From an uncultured Luminiphilus sp. (GTDB lineage: Bacteria > Pseudomonadota > Gammaproteobacteria > Pseudomonadales > Halieaceae), in assembly GCA_943787485.1 (NCBI GenBank), contig CALSMP010000001.1:124001-188000 (forward strand): a DNA stretch of 64,000 nucleotides, in the 5' to 3' direction. Position 1 is the stretch's first letter, and each line of letters begins with the position of its first letter. A program made the translations under genes and the position numbers. This document shows positions 8,943-19,323 of this stretch, piece after piece. Under the pieces are notes generated by a model. The model saw only the letters and a list, made by a program, of their open reading frames with translations. It was not told the DNA's origin and did not search any database.

Positions 8943-10379
8943 ATGGAAGCTAGCGCTGCCGTTCGCCTTGATATGCCAGCCGCAAACCCCGCAAACAAAA
9001 AAATCTATGTGCTGGACACCAATGTCTTGTTACATGACCCGACAGCTGTCGCTGCCTTCGCTGAGCACCAAGTGGTGATCCCGATGACGGTGCTGGAGGA
9101 ACTTGATCACATTAAAGATCGACGGGATAAGACCGTCAGCCGTGAAGCACGCATCGCCATTCAGATGATTGATAAGGTCGTTGGATCCTCAGGCCCGACT
9201 GAAATTCAATCGGGTGTCGAAATTCCTGGCTCCAACCTACAGGGGCCTCTTGGCACCTTGGCCATTTACCCGGATCAGTTGTTACAGGATGCCGGCGAGA
9301 TTCCGTTTCTTGATGCCACCCAGGATCAAGCCAACGATAACCGCATCATCAATGTCGCGCTCAGGCTCCAAGCAGAGCACGCCGAGTCGGTGGTTTGTCT
9401 GGTGACCAAAGACATCAATATGCGTATCAAGGCCAAGGGGTCGGGCCTCAATCATGTCGAAGACTATCTCCACGATCGTGTGCTGGACGACATCGATCTA
9501 TTGGCGACCGGTTATGTCCATGTCGAAGGTGATTTTTGGGCCACGGTATCCGAGGTGGACACCGTCAGAGAGGACAACGTTACCTTGCATCGCATCCCCA
9601 GGGCGGTGCTTCCGGCAAGCTATCCGAACCAATTTGTCTACGACGATCAGGATTTTCTCGCGTACGTTAAACGTCTCGACGAGGACTATGTGTACCTGCG
9701 CGTCGACAGTCGAGACAACTTATTCAACCAGCGATTTTGGGGGCTGGCGCCGCGGAATCTTGAGCAGGCCATGGCCATGCGATTGCTCGACGACGACGAT
9801 ATCGATATGACCGTTATGACGGGGCCTGCAGGGTCGGGTAAAACCTTATTGGCTCTGGCTTATGGCTTGCATGCCATCCTGGAGCAAAAGAAATATTCGA
9901 AACTTATCGTTGCGCGGTCAACGCCGCCAATTGCCGAGGACATCGGCTTTTTACCTGGTACTGAAGAAGAGAAAATGGCCCCTTGGTTGGCGGCGTTTGA
10001 TGATAATTTGGAAATTCTCCATGGGGGTGATGAATGTGCGGGCGGTAGCATTGATTACGTCAAGGAGCGGGCCAATATTCAGTTTAAATCGCTGAATTTT
10101 ATGCGCGGTAGATCCTTCAATAACGCGTACATCGTTATTGATGAGGCGCAGGGCCTGACGCAGTTTCAGCTGAAATCGATCATCAGTCGCGTCGGCGCGG
10201 ATTCCAAGATTGTGGTGCTTGGGAATCTCGCTCAGATAGACAACAAGTACATCTCGCCACTTACTTCGGGCTTGACCTACCTCGTTGAACGCGTAAAAGC
10301 CTACCCCCACGCGGGAATCATGTTTATTAACGGAATTGTGCGGTCACGCTTAGCTGCCTTTGCCGAAGAAAATCTGTAG
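8943..10379 (+). CDS. PIN-domain/PhoH-like ATPase
   Basis: Two-domain protein of 478 residues: an N-terminal PIN ribonuclease-like domain (KIYVLDTNVLLHDP, residues 20-35, with acidic residues later in VCLVTKDINMRIKA) and a C-terminal PhoH-type P-loop ATPase with Walker A GPAGSGKTLLAL near residue 300 and the Walker B-like block IVIDEAQGLTQFQLK. PIN-PhoH proteins (PhoH2, YlaK family) are reported as RNA-unwinding/cleaving enzymes in mycobacteria; the role in gammaproteobacteria is unclear. The ATG at 8943 is preferred over the TTG two codons earlier because AGAGG lies about 9 bases upstream. The gene is monocistronic and convergent with psd. Confidence 0.92.
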   Translation: MEASAAVRLDMPAANPANKKIYVLDTNVLLHDPTAVAAFAEHQVVIPMTVLEELDHIKDRRDKTVSREARIAIQMIDKVVGSSGPTEIQSGVEIPGSNLQGPLGTLAIYPDQLLQDAGEIPFLDATQDQANDNRIINVALRLQAEHAESVVCLVTKDINMRIKAKGSGLNHVEDYLHDRVLDDIDLLATGYVHVEGDFWATVSEVDTVREDNVTLHRIPRAVLPASYPNQFVYDDQDFLAYVKRLDEDYVYLRVDSRDNLFNQRFWGLAPRNLEQAMAMRLLDDDDIDMTVMTGPAGSGKTLLALAYGLHAILEQKKYSKLIVARSTPPIAEDIGFLPGTEEEKMAPWLAAFDDNLEILHGGDECAGGSIDYVKERANIQFKSLNFMRGRSFNNAYIVIDEAQGLTQFQLKSIISRVGADSKIVVLGNLAQIDNKYISPLTSGLTYLVERVKAYPHAGIMFINGIVRSRLAAFAEENL

Positions 10380-10407
10380 ACAGGCGTAATCACCGCGAGC
10401 TGCACCC

Positions 10408-10429
10408 GCTGACTAGCCTGCTAGTCAGC
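10408..10429. terminator. Perfect 10-bp inverted repeat between converging genes
   Basis: GCTGACTAGC (10408-10417) and GCTAGTCAGC (10420-10429) are separated by two bases. The element lies just after the PIN-PhoH stop and covers the psd stop codon. There is no T-run, so it may be a weak bidirectional terminator or an RNA-protecting hairpin. Confidence 0.4.
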
Positions 10430-11251
10430 AAGGCTGGCATTGACTTTAATAGTGCCGCCCGAATCCTTAGACCAGTTTAAGTTCGGTTGGGTTGTCAGCA
10501 TGACCACGGTCGAGCCGAGAAAAAAACGTCCCACCTCATCGCCTGCGGAGAAGACCGGCCCGTCGTTGTTTGCCCAAACCCGCTCCCGAATGGCGCCGGG
10601 CGCGGGGCTCTCGACACCGCCCCAAACTGTCTCGATCCCCGCGACGATAATGGCCCCCACCAACACCAGTACCACCGGCCCCTCGGCGGTGGTGAAGTAG
10701 CACACCAGCCGCTCGTTACGCGCAAAGAGTTTATCGACTCCTGCTGTGGTCGCCTCGTTAACCGCGAATAAATCGCCTGGCACGTAGCGGGTCCACTGAA
10801 GCTGTCCTGAGATGGGCATATGGATGCGGTGATAATCCCGCGGTGACAAATACACGGTCGCAAAAGACCCGTGGTTGAACGGGTCGGCTTCCTCGCTCGC
10901 CCCCGCCAGCAGTTCTATCACGTCATACCCTCGTCCCTTCGCTTGAATGATGGCGCCGGACTCAATGGGTCCGCGCTGGCTGAGAGTCCCGTCGGCGGGG
11001 CTGACCCAGTGAGATGGGGCGAGGGGACGCGCACCCTCTTCGAGGGCGCGGGTAAAGAAGTGATTGAAGTGATCAAAGGCAGCGGGATCTTTTATCTGCG
11101 CCTCGTCGAGACTGATTCCGTAGCTCCACATAAATGCCTTGATGAGCAGCGTTTTGAGCCACGCGGGATGCTGCAAGAAGGCAAGCCAGCCGATGGCCCT
11201 TGAAAGAAGATGCTGCGGCAGAAGGGCCTGCAAACCGATGAAAAGTGTCAT
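10421..11251 (-). CDS. psd: Phosphatidylserine decarboxylase proenzyme
   Basis: Inner-membrane enzyme that decarboxylates phosphatidylserine to phosphatidylethanolamine. The proenzyme (276 residues) cleaves itself at the LGST motif, seen here as FFLGSTVV near residue 247, leaving a pyruvoyl group on the small alpha chain. Other family marks are SPADGTL, the His-rich ATVYLSPRDYHRIHMP block and YVPGDLFAVNEAT. The N-terminal 30 residues include the hydrophobic membrane-binding segment. The ATG at 11251 was chosen; a TTG four codons upstream (11263) is also possible, and neither has a clear ribosome site. Convergent with the PIN-PhoH gene. Confidence 0.95.
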   Translation of the reverse strand: MTLFIGLQALLPQHLLSRAIGWLAFLQHPAWLKTLLIKAFMWSYGISLDEAQIKDPAAFDHFNHFFTRALEEGARPLAPSHWVSPADGTLSQRGPIESGAIIQAKGRGYDVIELLAGASEEADPFNHGSFATVYLSPRDYHRIHMPISGQLQWTRYVPGDLFAVNEATTAGVDKLFARNERLVCYFTTAEGPVVLVLVGAIIVAGIETVWGGVESPAPGAIRERVWANNDGPVFSAGDEVGRFFLGSTVVMLTTQPNLNWSKDSGGTIKVNASLAD

Positions 11252-11417
11252 GAATTGCGCCAATGTGAGGGTGAACTATCTGCTAGTGTAATGCTTGCGG
11301 CGTCTCTTGTGGTCGGATCAGCGTTGCGGGTTGGTGAAGAAATGCTGAAGAGCACCTTGTGTGAGAGGCATAAGAGGGTTGTAGGATTGTTAAGCGCAGA
11401 GTGCGGAAGTAGCGTTT

Positions 11418-11443
11418 GTAGAAAGCGCCTGTAGAAAGCGTCC
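11418..11443. repeat. Imperfect 13-bp tandem repeat upstream of the outer-membrane protein gene
   Basis: gtagaaagcgcct (11418-11430) is followed directly by gtagaaagcgtcc (11431-11443); a related agcgcctgtgaaaa occurs about 20 bases on. The 250-base gap between psd and the next gene (11252-11502) holds no convincing coding sequence. The repeat may lie in the leader of the downstream gene. Confidence 0.5.
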
Positions 11444-11502
11444 ATGAAAAGGGCGAACAGCGCCTGTGAAAAAAGGGAGAGAGAAGCCGTGAGGAGTTTA
11501 CG

Positions 11503-12741
11503 GTGAGTATGCAAGCTAGCCACAAAATCTCATCAACGGGTCACCCAAGGTACTTGCACCGTACCGCCCTTATCGCGGCGCTCATGCTCGGGGCTACGGT
11601 AAGCCAGGGCTTTGCTGCCGACGCGCCGACGTTTCAAGAGAAGGTTTCCGCCCAGTCGCTGGTGAGCCAATCCATCAAACCCTTTGCTGCATCGTCGTCA
11701 CTGCAGTTGGCGTTCATGGGCGAGGAAACGGCGACAGACGAGCTGGGCCTAGAAAATAGCGCTGACGTCACTAAAGAAGAAAGTACTCCGGGTACCGACA
11801 TCGATGGCGGAGATCGGGAAGCGCTGCCTTCAGCTCAGCAACAGGTCGACGATGACGACGAAGATACCTGGCTCGATGCTGGGCATGGCTACGTGACGGG
11901 AAAGGCGGATGACTTGACGCGTTGGTTTGACAGTTACTTCGGAAGTACAGAATCTGATCAGGCTGCCGCCTCATCGCGCCTGCGCCTTCGCGTTATGGGC
12001 ATAGAGGATGAACGCGAGGGAACAAACTTCCGCGTCTCCGTCGGGGGCCAGGTCAATCTCCCGCAAATCTCCAAGCGCCTCGATCTCGTTTTTAGGGGCG
12101 ATGACCCGGCCGATGACATTAATGGTCAGGAGGACCAGTCGCAGTCGCCCGTCGCGCTACAGCTTCAGGTGGGCAAGCGCGAGGACACCCGCCATCGCTT
12201 TGATCTGACTCTAGGTATTAGCTCAGCGGGACCCAGGCCGGGTGCCCGATACCGTTACACGGTGGATTTAAATGAAAAGAACAGCCTGCAATTCACCGAG
12301 CGAGTGCAGTACGAATTTGATGATGGTGTGATCAGCACTTCCCGTTTGGTGTTGGACCATCAACTGTCTAACAATGCGTTACTCCGAAGTTACAGCCGCG
12401 TGCTGTGGGGTGAGGCAACCGAAGGGGTTGAAGCGAGTACCTCGCTACAGTGGATCAAGTTTTGGCGGCGTGAGCCCGCCAGCCGTCACCGTGTGGATGA
12501 GCGAGGGTTGATGGTGTACGGGGAGGTGTCGGGTCAGACCGAGCCCTACGATTATGTGTCCAACTACCGGGTTGGATTTCGTTATCGACGTCAAACCTAC
12601 CGAGAGTATTTATTTCTCGAATTTGAACCCAGCTACAACTGGCGAGTGGACGAACCCTACGACCAGCGTGCGGGTGCCTGGAAGGTAGAGCTACGCTTTG
12701 AATTCTTGCTCTTTGACGATCTGCGGCGAGACAAAGATTAG
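11503..12741 (+). CDS. Uncharacterised outer-membrane beta-barrel-like protein
   Basis: I do not recognise a named family. The 412-residue product begins with a basic N-region and hydrophobic signal peptide ending at GFAADAP (about residue 40). An acidic, low-complexity region (residues 75-125, with DDDDEDTW) follows. From about residue 155 to the end, alternating hydrophobic/polar strands with many aromatic and Arg residues (RLRLRVMG, FRVSVGGQVNLP, RYRYTVDLNEKNSLQFTERVQYEF, VGFRYRRQTYREYLFLEFEPSYNWRV) suggest a beta-barrel. The mature end FEFLLFDDLRRDKD lacks the usual terminal Phe. The GTG at 11503 was chosen because GAGGAG sits 6 bases upstream; an ATG two codons later is possible. Monocistronic between psd and rsgA. 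Confidence 0.75.
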   Translation: MSMQASHKISSTGHPRYLHRTALIAALMLGATVSQGFAADAPTFQEKVSAQSLVSQSIKPFAASSSLQLAFMGEETATDELGLENSADVTKEESTPGTDIDGGDREALPSAQQQVDDDDEDTWLDAGHGYVTGKADDLTRWFDSYFGSTESDQAAASSRLRLRVMGIEDEREGTNFRVSVGGQVNLPQISKRLDLVFRGDDPADDINGQEDQSQSPVALQLQVGKREDTRHRFDLTLGISSAGPRPGARYRYTVDLNEKNSLQFTERVQYEFDDGVISTSRLVLDHQLSNNALLRSYSRVLWGEATEGVEASTSLQWIKFWRREPASRHRVDERGLMVYGEVSGQTEPYDYVSNYRVGFRYRRQTYREYLFLEFEPSYNWRVDEPYDQRAGAWKVELRFEFLLFDDLRRDKD

Positions 12742-12756
12742 AGTCTTGTAGCCCGC

Positions 12757-13737
12757 TCAGCGGCTCACCTGCTCCGTCATAAGCCGATAGCTGGCGAGCC
12801 GTGCTTCGCTAATGGCCCCCGTGGCCACCGCTTCCAAAATCGCACAGTCGGTTTCATGGTCATGTTGGCAATCGCGGAAATGGCATCGACCAAGAAATGG
12901 CCTGAATTCAATAAAGGCTTCTGCGACCTCCGCCGCGGGGAGATGAGATAACTGAAACTCTCGAATCCCAGGGCTATCGATCAGGTCGCCGCTGCCGGGC
13001 AGGTGATACAGCTCAGCGGCGGTAGTGGTGTGGCGGCCCTTGTCCACACCCTCGGAGAGGGCGCCAATACGAATGTCATTGCCACGTTGATCGGTGTCGG
13101 GTAGCAGACGCTTTATCAGAGAGGATTTTCCGACCCCCGACTGGCCCACCAATACCGCGGTACGCTGGGACATAAGCGCCCGCACCTGCTGCGCCTGCGG
13201 GTCACTTTCGCGGTCTGTGTGAATCACCGAGTAGCCGAGTGGGGCGTAGCGGCCCGCCAGTGCTAATACCGGGTCGGCTGCTTGTAAGAGGTCTGTCTTG
13301 TTAACAATCAGCGCAGGCTGAATCCCGGCGTGCTCGGCGGCGACCAAATAGCGGTCAATCAGATTGGCATGGGGTTCCGGGGCGGGGGCAATCACAATGA
13401 GCATCAGGTCGACGTTGGCAGCAATGGGCCTGAGCTCGCCTCGCGCATTGGGTCGTGTTAACACGGTAGCGCGTTCGTCTACCGCTTCGATCACGCCACC
13501 ATCTTCGCTCTCTTGCCAGGCTACCCGGTCTCCCGCAACGATGTTTTCGATGTGCGGCCGCAAAAAACACTGCCGCTGTTCACCCATGGCATTTTCAACG
13601 AGGACTCGCTGCCCGAATCGGGCGATCACGAGCCCTGAGTTGACCTGCCCAGTGGTTCCTTGTGCGTTCGCCAGCTGCTTCGCTTGCGCAGCGGAGATTC
13701 GACGAGACTGCTGTTGGTTGATGCGCCGCTTGGCCAT
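12757..13737 (-). CDS. rsgA: Small ribosomal subunit biogenesis GTPase RsgA (YjeQ)
   Basis: Circularly permuted GTPase that checks late 30S subunit maturation. 326 residues. An N-terminal OB-fold is followed by permuted G motifs: NKTD (G4) first, then the P-loop GQSGVGKSSL (G1) and later DSPGIREF (G3). The C-terminal zinc finger is visible as CHFRDCQHDHETDC. The basic N-terminus (MAKRRINQQQSRRI) is typical. It is divergent from orn, the same neighbourhood as in E. coli, and convergent with the preceding outer-membrane protein gene across 15 bases. Confidence 0.97.
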   Translation of the reverse strand: MAKRRINQQQSRRISAAQAKQLANAQGTTGQVNSGLVIARFGQRVLVENAMGEQRQCFLRPHIENIVAGDRVAWQESEDGGVIEAVDERATVLTRPNARGELRPIAANVDLMLIVIAPAPEPHANLIDRYLVAAEHAGIQPALIVNKTDLLQAADPVLALAGRYAPLGYSVIHTDRESDPQAQQVRALMSQRTAVLVGQSGVGKSSLIKRLLPDTDQRGNDIRIGALSEGVDKGRHTTTAAELYHLPGSGDLIDSPGIREFQLSHLPAAEVAEAFIEFRPFLGRCHFRDCQHDHETDCAILEAVATGAISEARLASYRLMTEQVSR

Positions 13738-13824
13738 GGTGCCAGTGTACTGCCTGAGGACTGATATCGGTGAATCTTGTTGCCATAGCTTTGATAGACT
13801 GGAGATCAGTCAAAGGAGAGAGCG

Positions 13825-14370
13825 ATGCTGAGTGAGCACAATCTGATCTGGGTCGATATGGAGATGACCGGCTTGATTCCCGAACAACATCGGGTGATCG
13901 AAATCGCGACGATTGTCACCGACAGCGACTTGAATGAACTGGCGCAGGGGCCAGTTTTGGCCATTCATCAGTCGGAAGATGCGTTAGGCATCATGGACGA
14001 GTGGAATACAACACATCACACGCAGTCGGGTTTGGTGTCGCGAGTGCGTGCCAGCGCTGTGAGCGAAGCGGAGGCAGCCGAGGCGACGCTTGAATTTTTG
14101 GCTACGTGGGTTCCCGCCGGTGCTTCCCCTATGTGCGGCAACTCCATTTGCCAGGACCGGCGCTTCATGGCGCGGCATTTGCCTACACTCGAGGCCTATT
14201 TTCACTACCGGAATCTGGATGTCTCGACGCTCAAAATACTCGCCCAGCGTTGGCGGCCAGACTTGAGCGGCCTCACGAAGAAAACCGCGCATCTGGCATT
14301 GGAAGACATTCGGGAGTCTATCGAGGAGCTGCGCTACTACCGCAACAATTTCATTCGAATCGACTCATAG
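13825..14370 (+). CDS. orn: Oligoribonuclease
   Basis: DEDDh 3'-5' exoribonuclease that degrades RNA dinucleotides and pGpG, completing mRNA decay and c-di-GMP turnover. 181 residues, the normal length. The first acidic motif WVDMEMTGL, the IEIATIVTD block, [11 protein letters not shown] and the C-terminal [18 protein letters not shown] (His and Asp of the DEDDh set) are all present. AAGGAG precedes the ATG by 7 bases. The stop overlaps the queG stop by a few bases in convergent orientation. Confidence 0.97.
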   Translation: MLSEHNLIWVDMEMTGLIPEQHRVIEIATIVTDSDLNELAQGPVLAIHQSEDALGIMDEWNTTHHTQSGLVSRVRASAVSEAEAAEATLEFLATWVPAGASPMCGNSICQDRRFMARHLPTLEAYFHYRNLDVSTLKILAQRWRPDLSGLTKKTAHLALEDIRESIEELRYYRNNFIRIDS

Positions 14371-15444
14371 ACGTGATTGCTGTTGCTCAATCGCCCAAAG
14401 GACGTGCTCCTGAACCAGGGGTGACGGGTCTTGGCGACGTGTTTCAAGGGCATTGAGCGCTTGGTGAGAGTTTTCTGAATTTCCTAGGGCGATAGCAATA
14501 TTGCGCAACCAGCGCTCATAGCCTATGCGCCGTATGGGCGATCCTTGGGTGCGCTGTTCAAATTCCTCCTCGCTCCAGGCGAACAGACTGGGCAGACTGC
14601 TGTCATCGAGCGAGTGGCGCGGGGCAAAATCAGTCTCCCCGGTCTGTTGAGCAAATTTATTCCATGGGCAAACCAGCTGACAGTCATCACAGCCGTAGAT
14701 ACGGTTGCCCATTAGTGGCCTGAGGCTGGGATCGATGCTCCCTTTATGTTCGATGGTGAGGTAAGAAATGCAACGACGGGCGTCGAGCACAAAGGGCGCC
14801 ACAAAGGCTTGGGTGGGGCAGATCTCAAGGCAGGCCGTGCAGCTGCCGCAGTGCTTCTCCTGCTTGGGTTGATCGGTTGGAAAAGGGATGTCGGTGTAGA
14901 TCTCCCCGAGGAAAAACCAAGAGCCGGCTTTGTCATTGATGAGCATAGTGTTTTTAGCGATCCAGCCAAGCCCTGCGTTTTGTGCGAGCGCTCGCTCGAG
15001 GACCGGTGCGCTGTCGACGAAGGCGCGGAATTGACCGCCAGCCAGCTCCTGTTGAATCCGTTTGGCTAAGGTTGCCAGCCGTTGACGCATCAGCTTGTGG
15101 TAATCCCTGCCCAGCGCGTAGCGCGAGATGTAGGCGCGCTCGGAGTCAGCTAAAACCGTCTCAGTGTCCGCACAGTCGGGAAGGTAATCCATGCGCACGG
15201 TCAGCACGGTACAGGTGTCGGGCACGAGCTCGGCGGGACGTGAGCGGGCGGTGCCGTGACGCTGCATGTAGTCCATGTCACCGTGGTAGCCGGCATCAAG
15301 CCATTTTTCGAGATAACCCTCGTGTTCGCTCAAGTCGATACCGGTTATGCCGATTTGCTGAAAGCCAAGTTCTCGAGCCCAGGCGTCCACCGTGCGCTTT
15401 AGGGCATGGAGGTCGAACTCGCTGGGTTGGGGGTCGGTTGGCAT
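14365..15444 (-). CDS. queG: Epoxyqueuosine reductase QueG
   Basis: Cobalamin-dependent iron-sulfur enzyme for the last step of queuosine synthesis, reducing epoxyqueuosine to queuosine in tRNA. 359 residues from the ATG at 15444; upstream codons overlap tsaE and have no family similarity. Two [4Fe-4S] motifs are visible: [12 protein letters not shown] and [11 protein letters not shown]. The N-terminal cobalamin-binding half has [14 protein letters not shown] and [11 protein letters not shown], and a HEAT-like C-terminal end carries [13 protein letters not shown]. Divergent from tsaE with a 37-base gap and convergent with orn. Confidence 0.95.
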   Translation of the reverse strand: MPTDPQPSEFDLHALKRTVDAWARELGFQQIGITGIDLSEHEGYLEKWLDAGYHGDMDYMQRHGTARSRPAELVPDTCTVLTVRMDYLPDCADTETVLADSERAYISRYALGRDYHKLMRQRLATLAKRIQQELAGGQFRAFVDSAPVLERALAQNAGLGWIAKNTMLINDKAGSWFFLGEIYTDIPFPTDQPKQEKHCGSCTACLEICPTQAFVAPFVLDARRCISYLTIEHKGSIDPSLRPLMGNRIYGCDDCQLVCPWNKFAQQTGETDFAPRHSLDDSSLPSLFAWSEEEFEQRTQGSPIRRIGYERWLRNIAIALGNSENSHQALNALETRRQDPSPLVQEHVLWAIEQQQSRL

Positions 15445-15481
15445 GGCGCTATTGTGACAGACTCGGGGTAAACTGGGCGGC

Positions 15482-15976
15482 ATGGCTGCTGATCCGACTA
15501 CCCGTACCTGGTTTTTGCCCAATGAGGAGGCAACTCTGCGCTTTGGTGCGGTGATGGCGACCGCGCTGGAATCGCCCGCCCTAGTGTTTTTGGAAGGAGA
15601 TTTGGGTGCGGGTAAAACCACCCTGAGTCGGGGCCTCCTTCGGGGTCTGGGTCACCGAGGAAGCGTTAAAAGCCCCACTTATACGCTGGTAGAACCCTAT
15701 GAGTTGGGCGCAACCCGCGTGTTCCATTTCGATCTGTACCGCGTGACAGACGGGGGGGAGTTGGCCTATTTAGGGCTCGACGACTACTTTTCAACCGACG
15801 CTTTGGTATTGATCGAATGGCCTGATCGAGGGCAAGGGTGGCTTGCGACCCCCGATTGGCAGCTAGTCTTGTCGCCCCGAGAAGAGGGTCGCCAAATAAG
15901 CCTGACAGCCCATACCGGCAGAGGGCGCGACTGGCTCGCCGCGATGCCTGGGACCGGTACTGTCGATGCGGCATAG
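15482..15976 (+). CDS. tsaE: tRNA t6A37 biosynthesis ATPase TsaE
   Basis: ATPase of the TsaBDE complex that installs threonylcarbamoyladenosine at position 37 of ANN-decoding tRNAs. 164 residues. The P-loop is GDLGAGKTTL near residue 45, followed by KSPTYTLVEPYE (switch I) and HFDLYRV. LIEWPDRG near residue 115 matches the family's conserved EWP block. It leads the tsaE-amiB-mutL-miaA-hfq series, as in E. coli. About 114 bases separate it from the amiB start. Confidence 0.95.
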   Translation: MAADPTTRTWFLPNEEATLRFGAVMATALESPALVFLEGDLGAGKTTLSRGLLRGLGHRGSVKSPTYTLVEPYELGATRVFHFDLYRVTDGGELAYLGLDDYFSTDALVLIEWPDRGQGWLATPDWQLVLSPREEGRQISLTAHTGRGRDWLAAMPGTGTVDAA

Positions 15977-16090
15977 TGCTTCACGGACGGTCGGTACTCT
16001 GTGTGAAAGAAGTGCGGCGATCGACTTGCTTGATCGACCGGGGCGACGCACCATATCGATCGAAGCAAATTGGCAATCCGAGGCAAGCTC

Positions 16091-17452
16091 GTGCAGACGA
16101 ACCTGATCGTTAGAGGCACAGCGCCCTTAGGCACGTTACTGCTTGTCCTATTGGCGACAGCTTTTTCTGCGCGAGTCTTAGCTACGCAGGTGATCGATGT
16201 GCGTCTTTGGCGGGCGCCGGATCATACCCGCGTGGTTTTCGATCTTTCCGGCAAAACCGAGCATCGCGTTTTACAGCTGGAAAATCCGGCCCGCGTCGTG
16301 GTGGATATGGATGACACCAGCCTAGAGGGCTTGCTTACGGATTTACCCCTCGCCAATACCCCGGTCGCGCGGGTTAGGTCTGGCATTCGTAAAGGGACTG
16401 ACCTGCGCATTGTGTTTGATCTGAATGCCAAGGTGTCACCCAAGATTTTCGCTCTGGCGCCGAACGAACGAACCGGGCACCGCTTGGTGTTGGATTTGTT
16501 TGACGATCAAGCTCTAGTCGAGCAAAAACCGTCAGGGGGGCAAGGCCCCATAACCACCAAAAGTGTGGAAGAGCTGGGGGGGCGGCGCGACATCATTGTT
16601 GCTATCGACGCGGGACACGGGGGAGAAGACCCCGGTGCTTCTGGCCCTAAGAAACTCCGTGAAAAAGAGGTGGTACTGAAAATAGCGCGCAAGCTTGAGT
16701 CTCGATTGGCGCAAACTGCTGGCTTTAAACCTGTGATGATTCGCGATGGCGATTACTACGTGAGCCTTCGGGGACGTCGCGAGCTCGCGAGAAAGGCGCA
16801 AGCAGACCTGTTCGTATCGATTCACGCCGACGCCTTTGATCAAGCCTCCGCCAATGGCGCATCAGTGTATGCCTTGTCCACACGCGGAGCGACGTCAACG
16901 GCGGCGCAGTACCTGGCGGATAGGGAAAATGCGGCGGATCTCGTGGGTGGTGTCCGGCTCTCAGATAAAGATGATGTGCTGGCGGGGGTGCTGACAGATT
17001 TATCGATGACAGCGACACTCGACACCAGCTTGAGTCTGGGTCGAGAGGTACTTAAGGAGGTCGATAAAATAGCGAAGCTACATAAGCGTAAGGTCGAGCA
17101 GGCGGGGTTTGCGGTGCTGAAAAGCCCCGACATCCCCTCGATTCTGGTGGAGACTGGCTTTATCTCCAACCCGGGTGAGGCACAAAGGTTGGCGACGGCC
17201 AGCTACCAGGACAAGATGGCCCGCGCTATTCAGGTGGGAATTGAGGCGTGGTTCTTCACCCATCCGCCCGCGGGCACGCTCCTGGCCTGGCGGCGGACCC
17301 AACAGACCCGCGAGTATGTGATCGTCAGTGGCGACACCTTGAGTGAGATTGCCGATCGAAATGGCGTTAGCTTGCGCGCATTGAAGGCGACAAATGGGCT
17401 CACCAGTAACACCATCCGTGTCGGGCAGACACTCATTATTCCGGACGCTTGA
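16091..17452 (+). CDS. amiB: N-acetylmuramoyl-L-alanine amidase with AMIN and LysM domains (AmiB/AmiC type)
   Basis: Periplasmic zinc amidase that splits septal peptidoglycan during daughter-cell separation. 453 residues. A signal peptide ([16 protein letters not shown]) precedes an AMIN targeting domain ([20 protein letters not shown], about residues 30-130), then the Amidase_3 domain with [26 protein letters not shown] and [15 protein letters not shown] single LysM repeat closes the protein ([20 protein letters not shown]). The GTG at 16091 is chosen because GAGG lies 7 bases upstream and it places the signal peptide correctly; a TTG at 16070 is also open. Its stop overlaps the mutL ATG by one base. 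Confidence 0.95.
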   Translation: MQTNLIVRGTAPLGTLLLVLLATAFSARVLATQVIDVRLWRAPDHTRVVFDLSGKTEHRVLQLENPARVVVDMDDTSLEGLLTDLPLANTPVARVRSGIRKGTDLRIVFDLNAKVSPKIFALAPNERTGHRLVLDLFDDQALVEQKPSGGQGPITTKSVEELGGRRDIIVAIDAGHGGEDPGASGPKKLREKEVVLKIARKLESRLAQTAGFKPVMIRDGDYYVSLRGRRELARKAQADLFVSIHADAFDQASANGASVYALSTRGATSTAAQYLADRENAADLVGGVRLSDKDDVLAGVLTDLSMTATLDTSLSLGREVLKEVDKIAKLHKRKVEQAGFAVLKSPDIPSILVETGFISNPGEAQRLATASYQDKMARAIQVGIEAWFFTHPPAGTLLAWRRTQQTREYVIVSGDTLSEIADRNGVSLRALKATNGLTSNTIRVGQTLIIPDA

Positions 17453-19323
17453 TGCCTGCAGACAAAATAAAAATACTCGATGCTAGGCTGGCCAATCAGA
17501 TCGCTGCCGGTGAAGTGGTGGAGCGGCCAGCTTCTGTGGTGAAAGAGGCCCTCGAAAACAGCCTCGATGCCGGTGCCACTCGCATCGATATCGACATCGA
17601 TGCGGGGGGCTCGAAGCTGATTCGGGTCAGAGACAACGGCTCGGGTATTCAGGCTGAGGATCTTTCACTCGCGCTTGCGCGTCACGCGACGTCAAAGATT
17701 ACCTCCATTGATGATTTGGAAGCGGTCGCCACCTTAGGGTTTCGGGGTGAGGCACTGGCCTCCATCGCCTCTGTGGCCCGCCTGTCGCTCACGTCGAACA
17801 GCGTCGAGAGTCCCAGCGAAGGGCTCTGTGCAACCAGCGAAGGTCGGGACATGGCGGTGAGCATCAAGCCGGCGCCCCATCCGCGGGGAACGTCACTTGA
17901 GGTCAGGGACTTGTTTTACAACACGCCGGCGCGTCGCAAGTTTTTGCGGACCGAAAAAACCGAATTCGGTCACATCGAGGAAGTTATCAAGCGGCAAGCG
18001 CTGTCGAGACCGGAGGTCAGTTTTCAACTGCGCCACAATGGGCGTTCGGTTCATCACTGGGTAGCGGCAACCGACGAGCGGGGTGTCGCTCAGCGCGTAA
18101 TGGGCGTTTGCGGCCAACCGTTTATGGAACAAGCGGTACCCATCGAGCGGGTTGCGGGGGATCTTAGCCTCCGTGGCTGGGTGGGGTTGCCCACGTTTTC
18201 AAGAAGCCAGGCAGATCTGCAGTACTTCTTTGTGAATGGCCGCGTTATTCGCGATAAGTTAATTTCTCATGCAATAAAACAGGCGTACCGTGACGTGTTA
18301 TTCCACGGTCGACACCCCACGTTTGTCCTGTTTCTTGAACTCGATCCGGCGCGGGTCGATGTCAACGTGCATCCGACTAAGCATGAGGTGCGCTTCCGAG
18401 ATGGGCGGGAGATACATGGATTTATTTTCAGCACCCTTAATAGGGCGCTAGCGGCCGTTCGGCCTGAAATCTCGGCCGAGGATTCAAATGGCGTCCCCGA
18501 TTCTGATCCCGCAGGCGCAAGCGGCAGTAACCCATGGCAGGGATCGCTGGGTATAGCGACACCGACGGTTCAAGACGGCGCACATAGCGCGGCACAGGCA
18601 TCGGCGCTTGAGCGCCTCTATGCGAGTCCGGTGTCGGGAGGCGGCATGGGCTCCGATTATGGAGCGGTTGCGGCGGCCAACGGACTCAGTGATGGTCACC
18701 GTAATACCCCTGCTATCGAGGAGGCCGGTACCCAGGATATCCCGCCCCTGGGCTTTGCGCTGGCACAGGTGCATGGGGTTTTTATTCTTGCGCAAAATGC
18801 TGTGGGGATGGTGCTTGTCGATATGCATGCGGCTCATGAGCGCATTACTTATGAGCGTCTTAAACAGATGCGCGACGACGCCGGGATCCGCCGTCAGCCG
18901 CTGCTGGTGCCGCAGTCGATCGCCGTGTCCAGTCGGGAAGTGGCGGCAGCCTCAGAGCTTCAACAGGTGCTTCAGGAGCTGGGCCTTGTGGTGGACGCTG
19001 CGGGAGAGGAGCAGCTGGTTATTCGTGAAATTCCGATCGCACTTTCCGGTGGCGATGTCGAGACGATGGTGCGCGATGTGTTGTCAGATCTGGTGGCCTA
19101 TGGGAGTTCGGATCGACTGGCGGCTCATATGGATGAGTTGCTTTCGACCATGGCCTGCCACGGATCGGTCCGGGCAAATCGTCGTTTGACGGTGCCAGAA
19201 ATGAATGCCTTGCTTCGGGCAATGGAGGTAACCGAGCGTTCGGGGCAATGCAACCACGGTCGCCCAACCTGGGTACAGTTGACAATGGCGGAGCTGGACA
19301 AACTGTTCCTTCGGGGGCAGTAG
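17452..19323 (+). CDS. mutL: DNA mismatch repair protein MutL
   Basis: GHKL ATPase that links MutS to downstream strand cleavage in mismatch repair. 623 residues. The N-terminal ATPase has [40 protein letters not shown] and [13 protein letters not shown], then [11 protein letters not shown] and [14 protein letters not shown]. The linker (about residues 345-430) is low in complexity. The C-terminal dimerisation domain has [15 protein letters not shown] and ends in [10 protein letters not shown]. The endonuclease motif DQHA(X)2E(X)4E is replaced by DMHAAHERI, as in MutH-type species, but I cannot judge endonuclease activity firmly. Start ATG overlaps the amiB stop; miaA follows with no gap. Confidence 0.97.
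   Translation: MPADKIKILDARLANQIAAGEVVERPASVVKEALENSLDAGATRIDIDIDAGGSKLIRVRDNGSGIQAEDLSLALARHATSKITSIDDLEAVATLGFRGEALASIASVARLSLTSNSVESPSEGLCATSEGRDMAVSIKPAPHPRGTSLEVRDLFYNTPARRKFLRTEKTEFGHIEEVIKRQALSRPEVSFQLRHNGRSVHHWVAATDERGVAQRVMGVCGQPFMEQAVPIERVAGDLSLRGWVGLPTFSRSQADLQYFFVNGRVIRDKLISHAIKQAYRDVLFHGRHPTFVLFLELDPARVDVNVHPTKHEVRFRDGREIHGFIFSTLNRALAAVRPEISAEDSNGVPDSDPAGASGSNPWQGSLGIATPTVQDGAHSAAQASALERLYASPVSGGGMGSDYGAVAAANGLSDGHRNTPAIEEAGTQDIPPLGFALAQVHGVFILAQNAVGMVLVDMHAAHERITYERLKQMRDDAGIRRQPLLVPQSIAVSSREVAAASELQQVLQELGLVVDAAGEEQLVIREIPIALSGGDVETMVRDVLSDLVAYGSSDRLAAHMDELLSTMACHGSVRANRRLTVPEMNALLRAMEVTERSGQCNHGRPTWVQLTMAELDKLFLRGQ

Noticed and set aside
8648..8998. 116-residue minus-strand frame between rnb and the PIN-PhoH gene
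   Set aside because: No ribosome site, no family resemblance, and it runs into the PIN-PhoH gene; the gap is better read as regulatory.
11283..11525. 80-91 residue minus-strand frames between psd and the outer-membrane gene
   Set aside because: Overlapping frames of low complexity with no start signals; regulatory region more likely.
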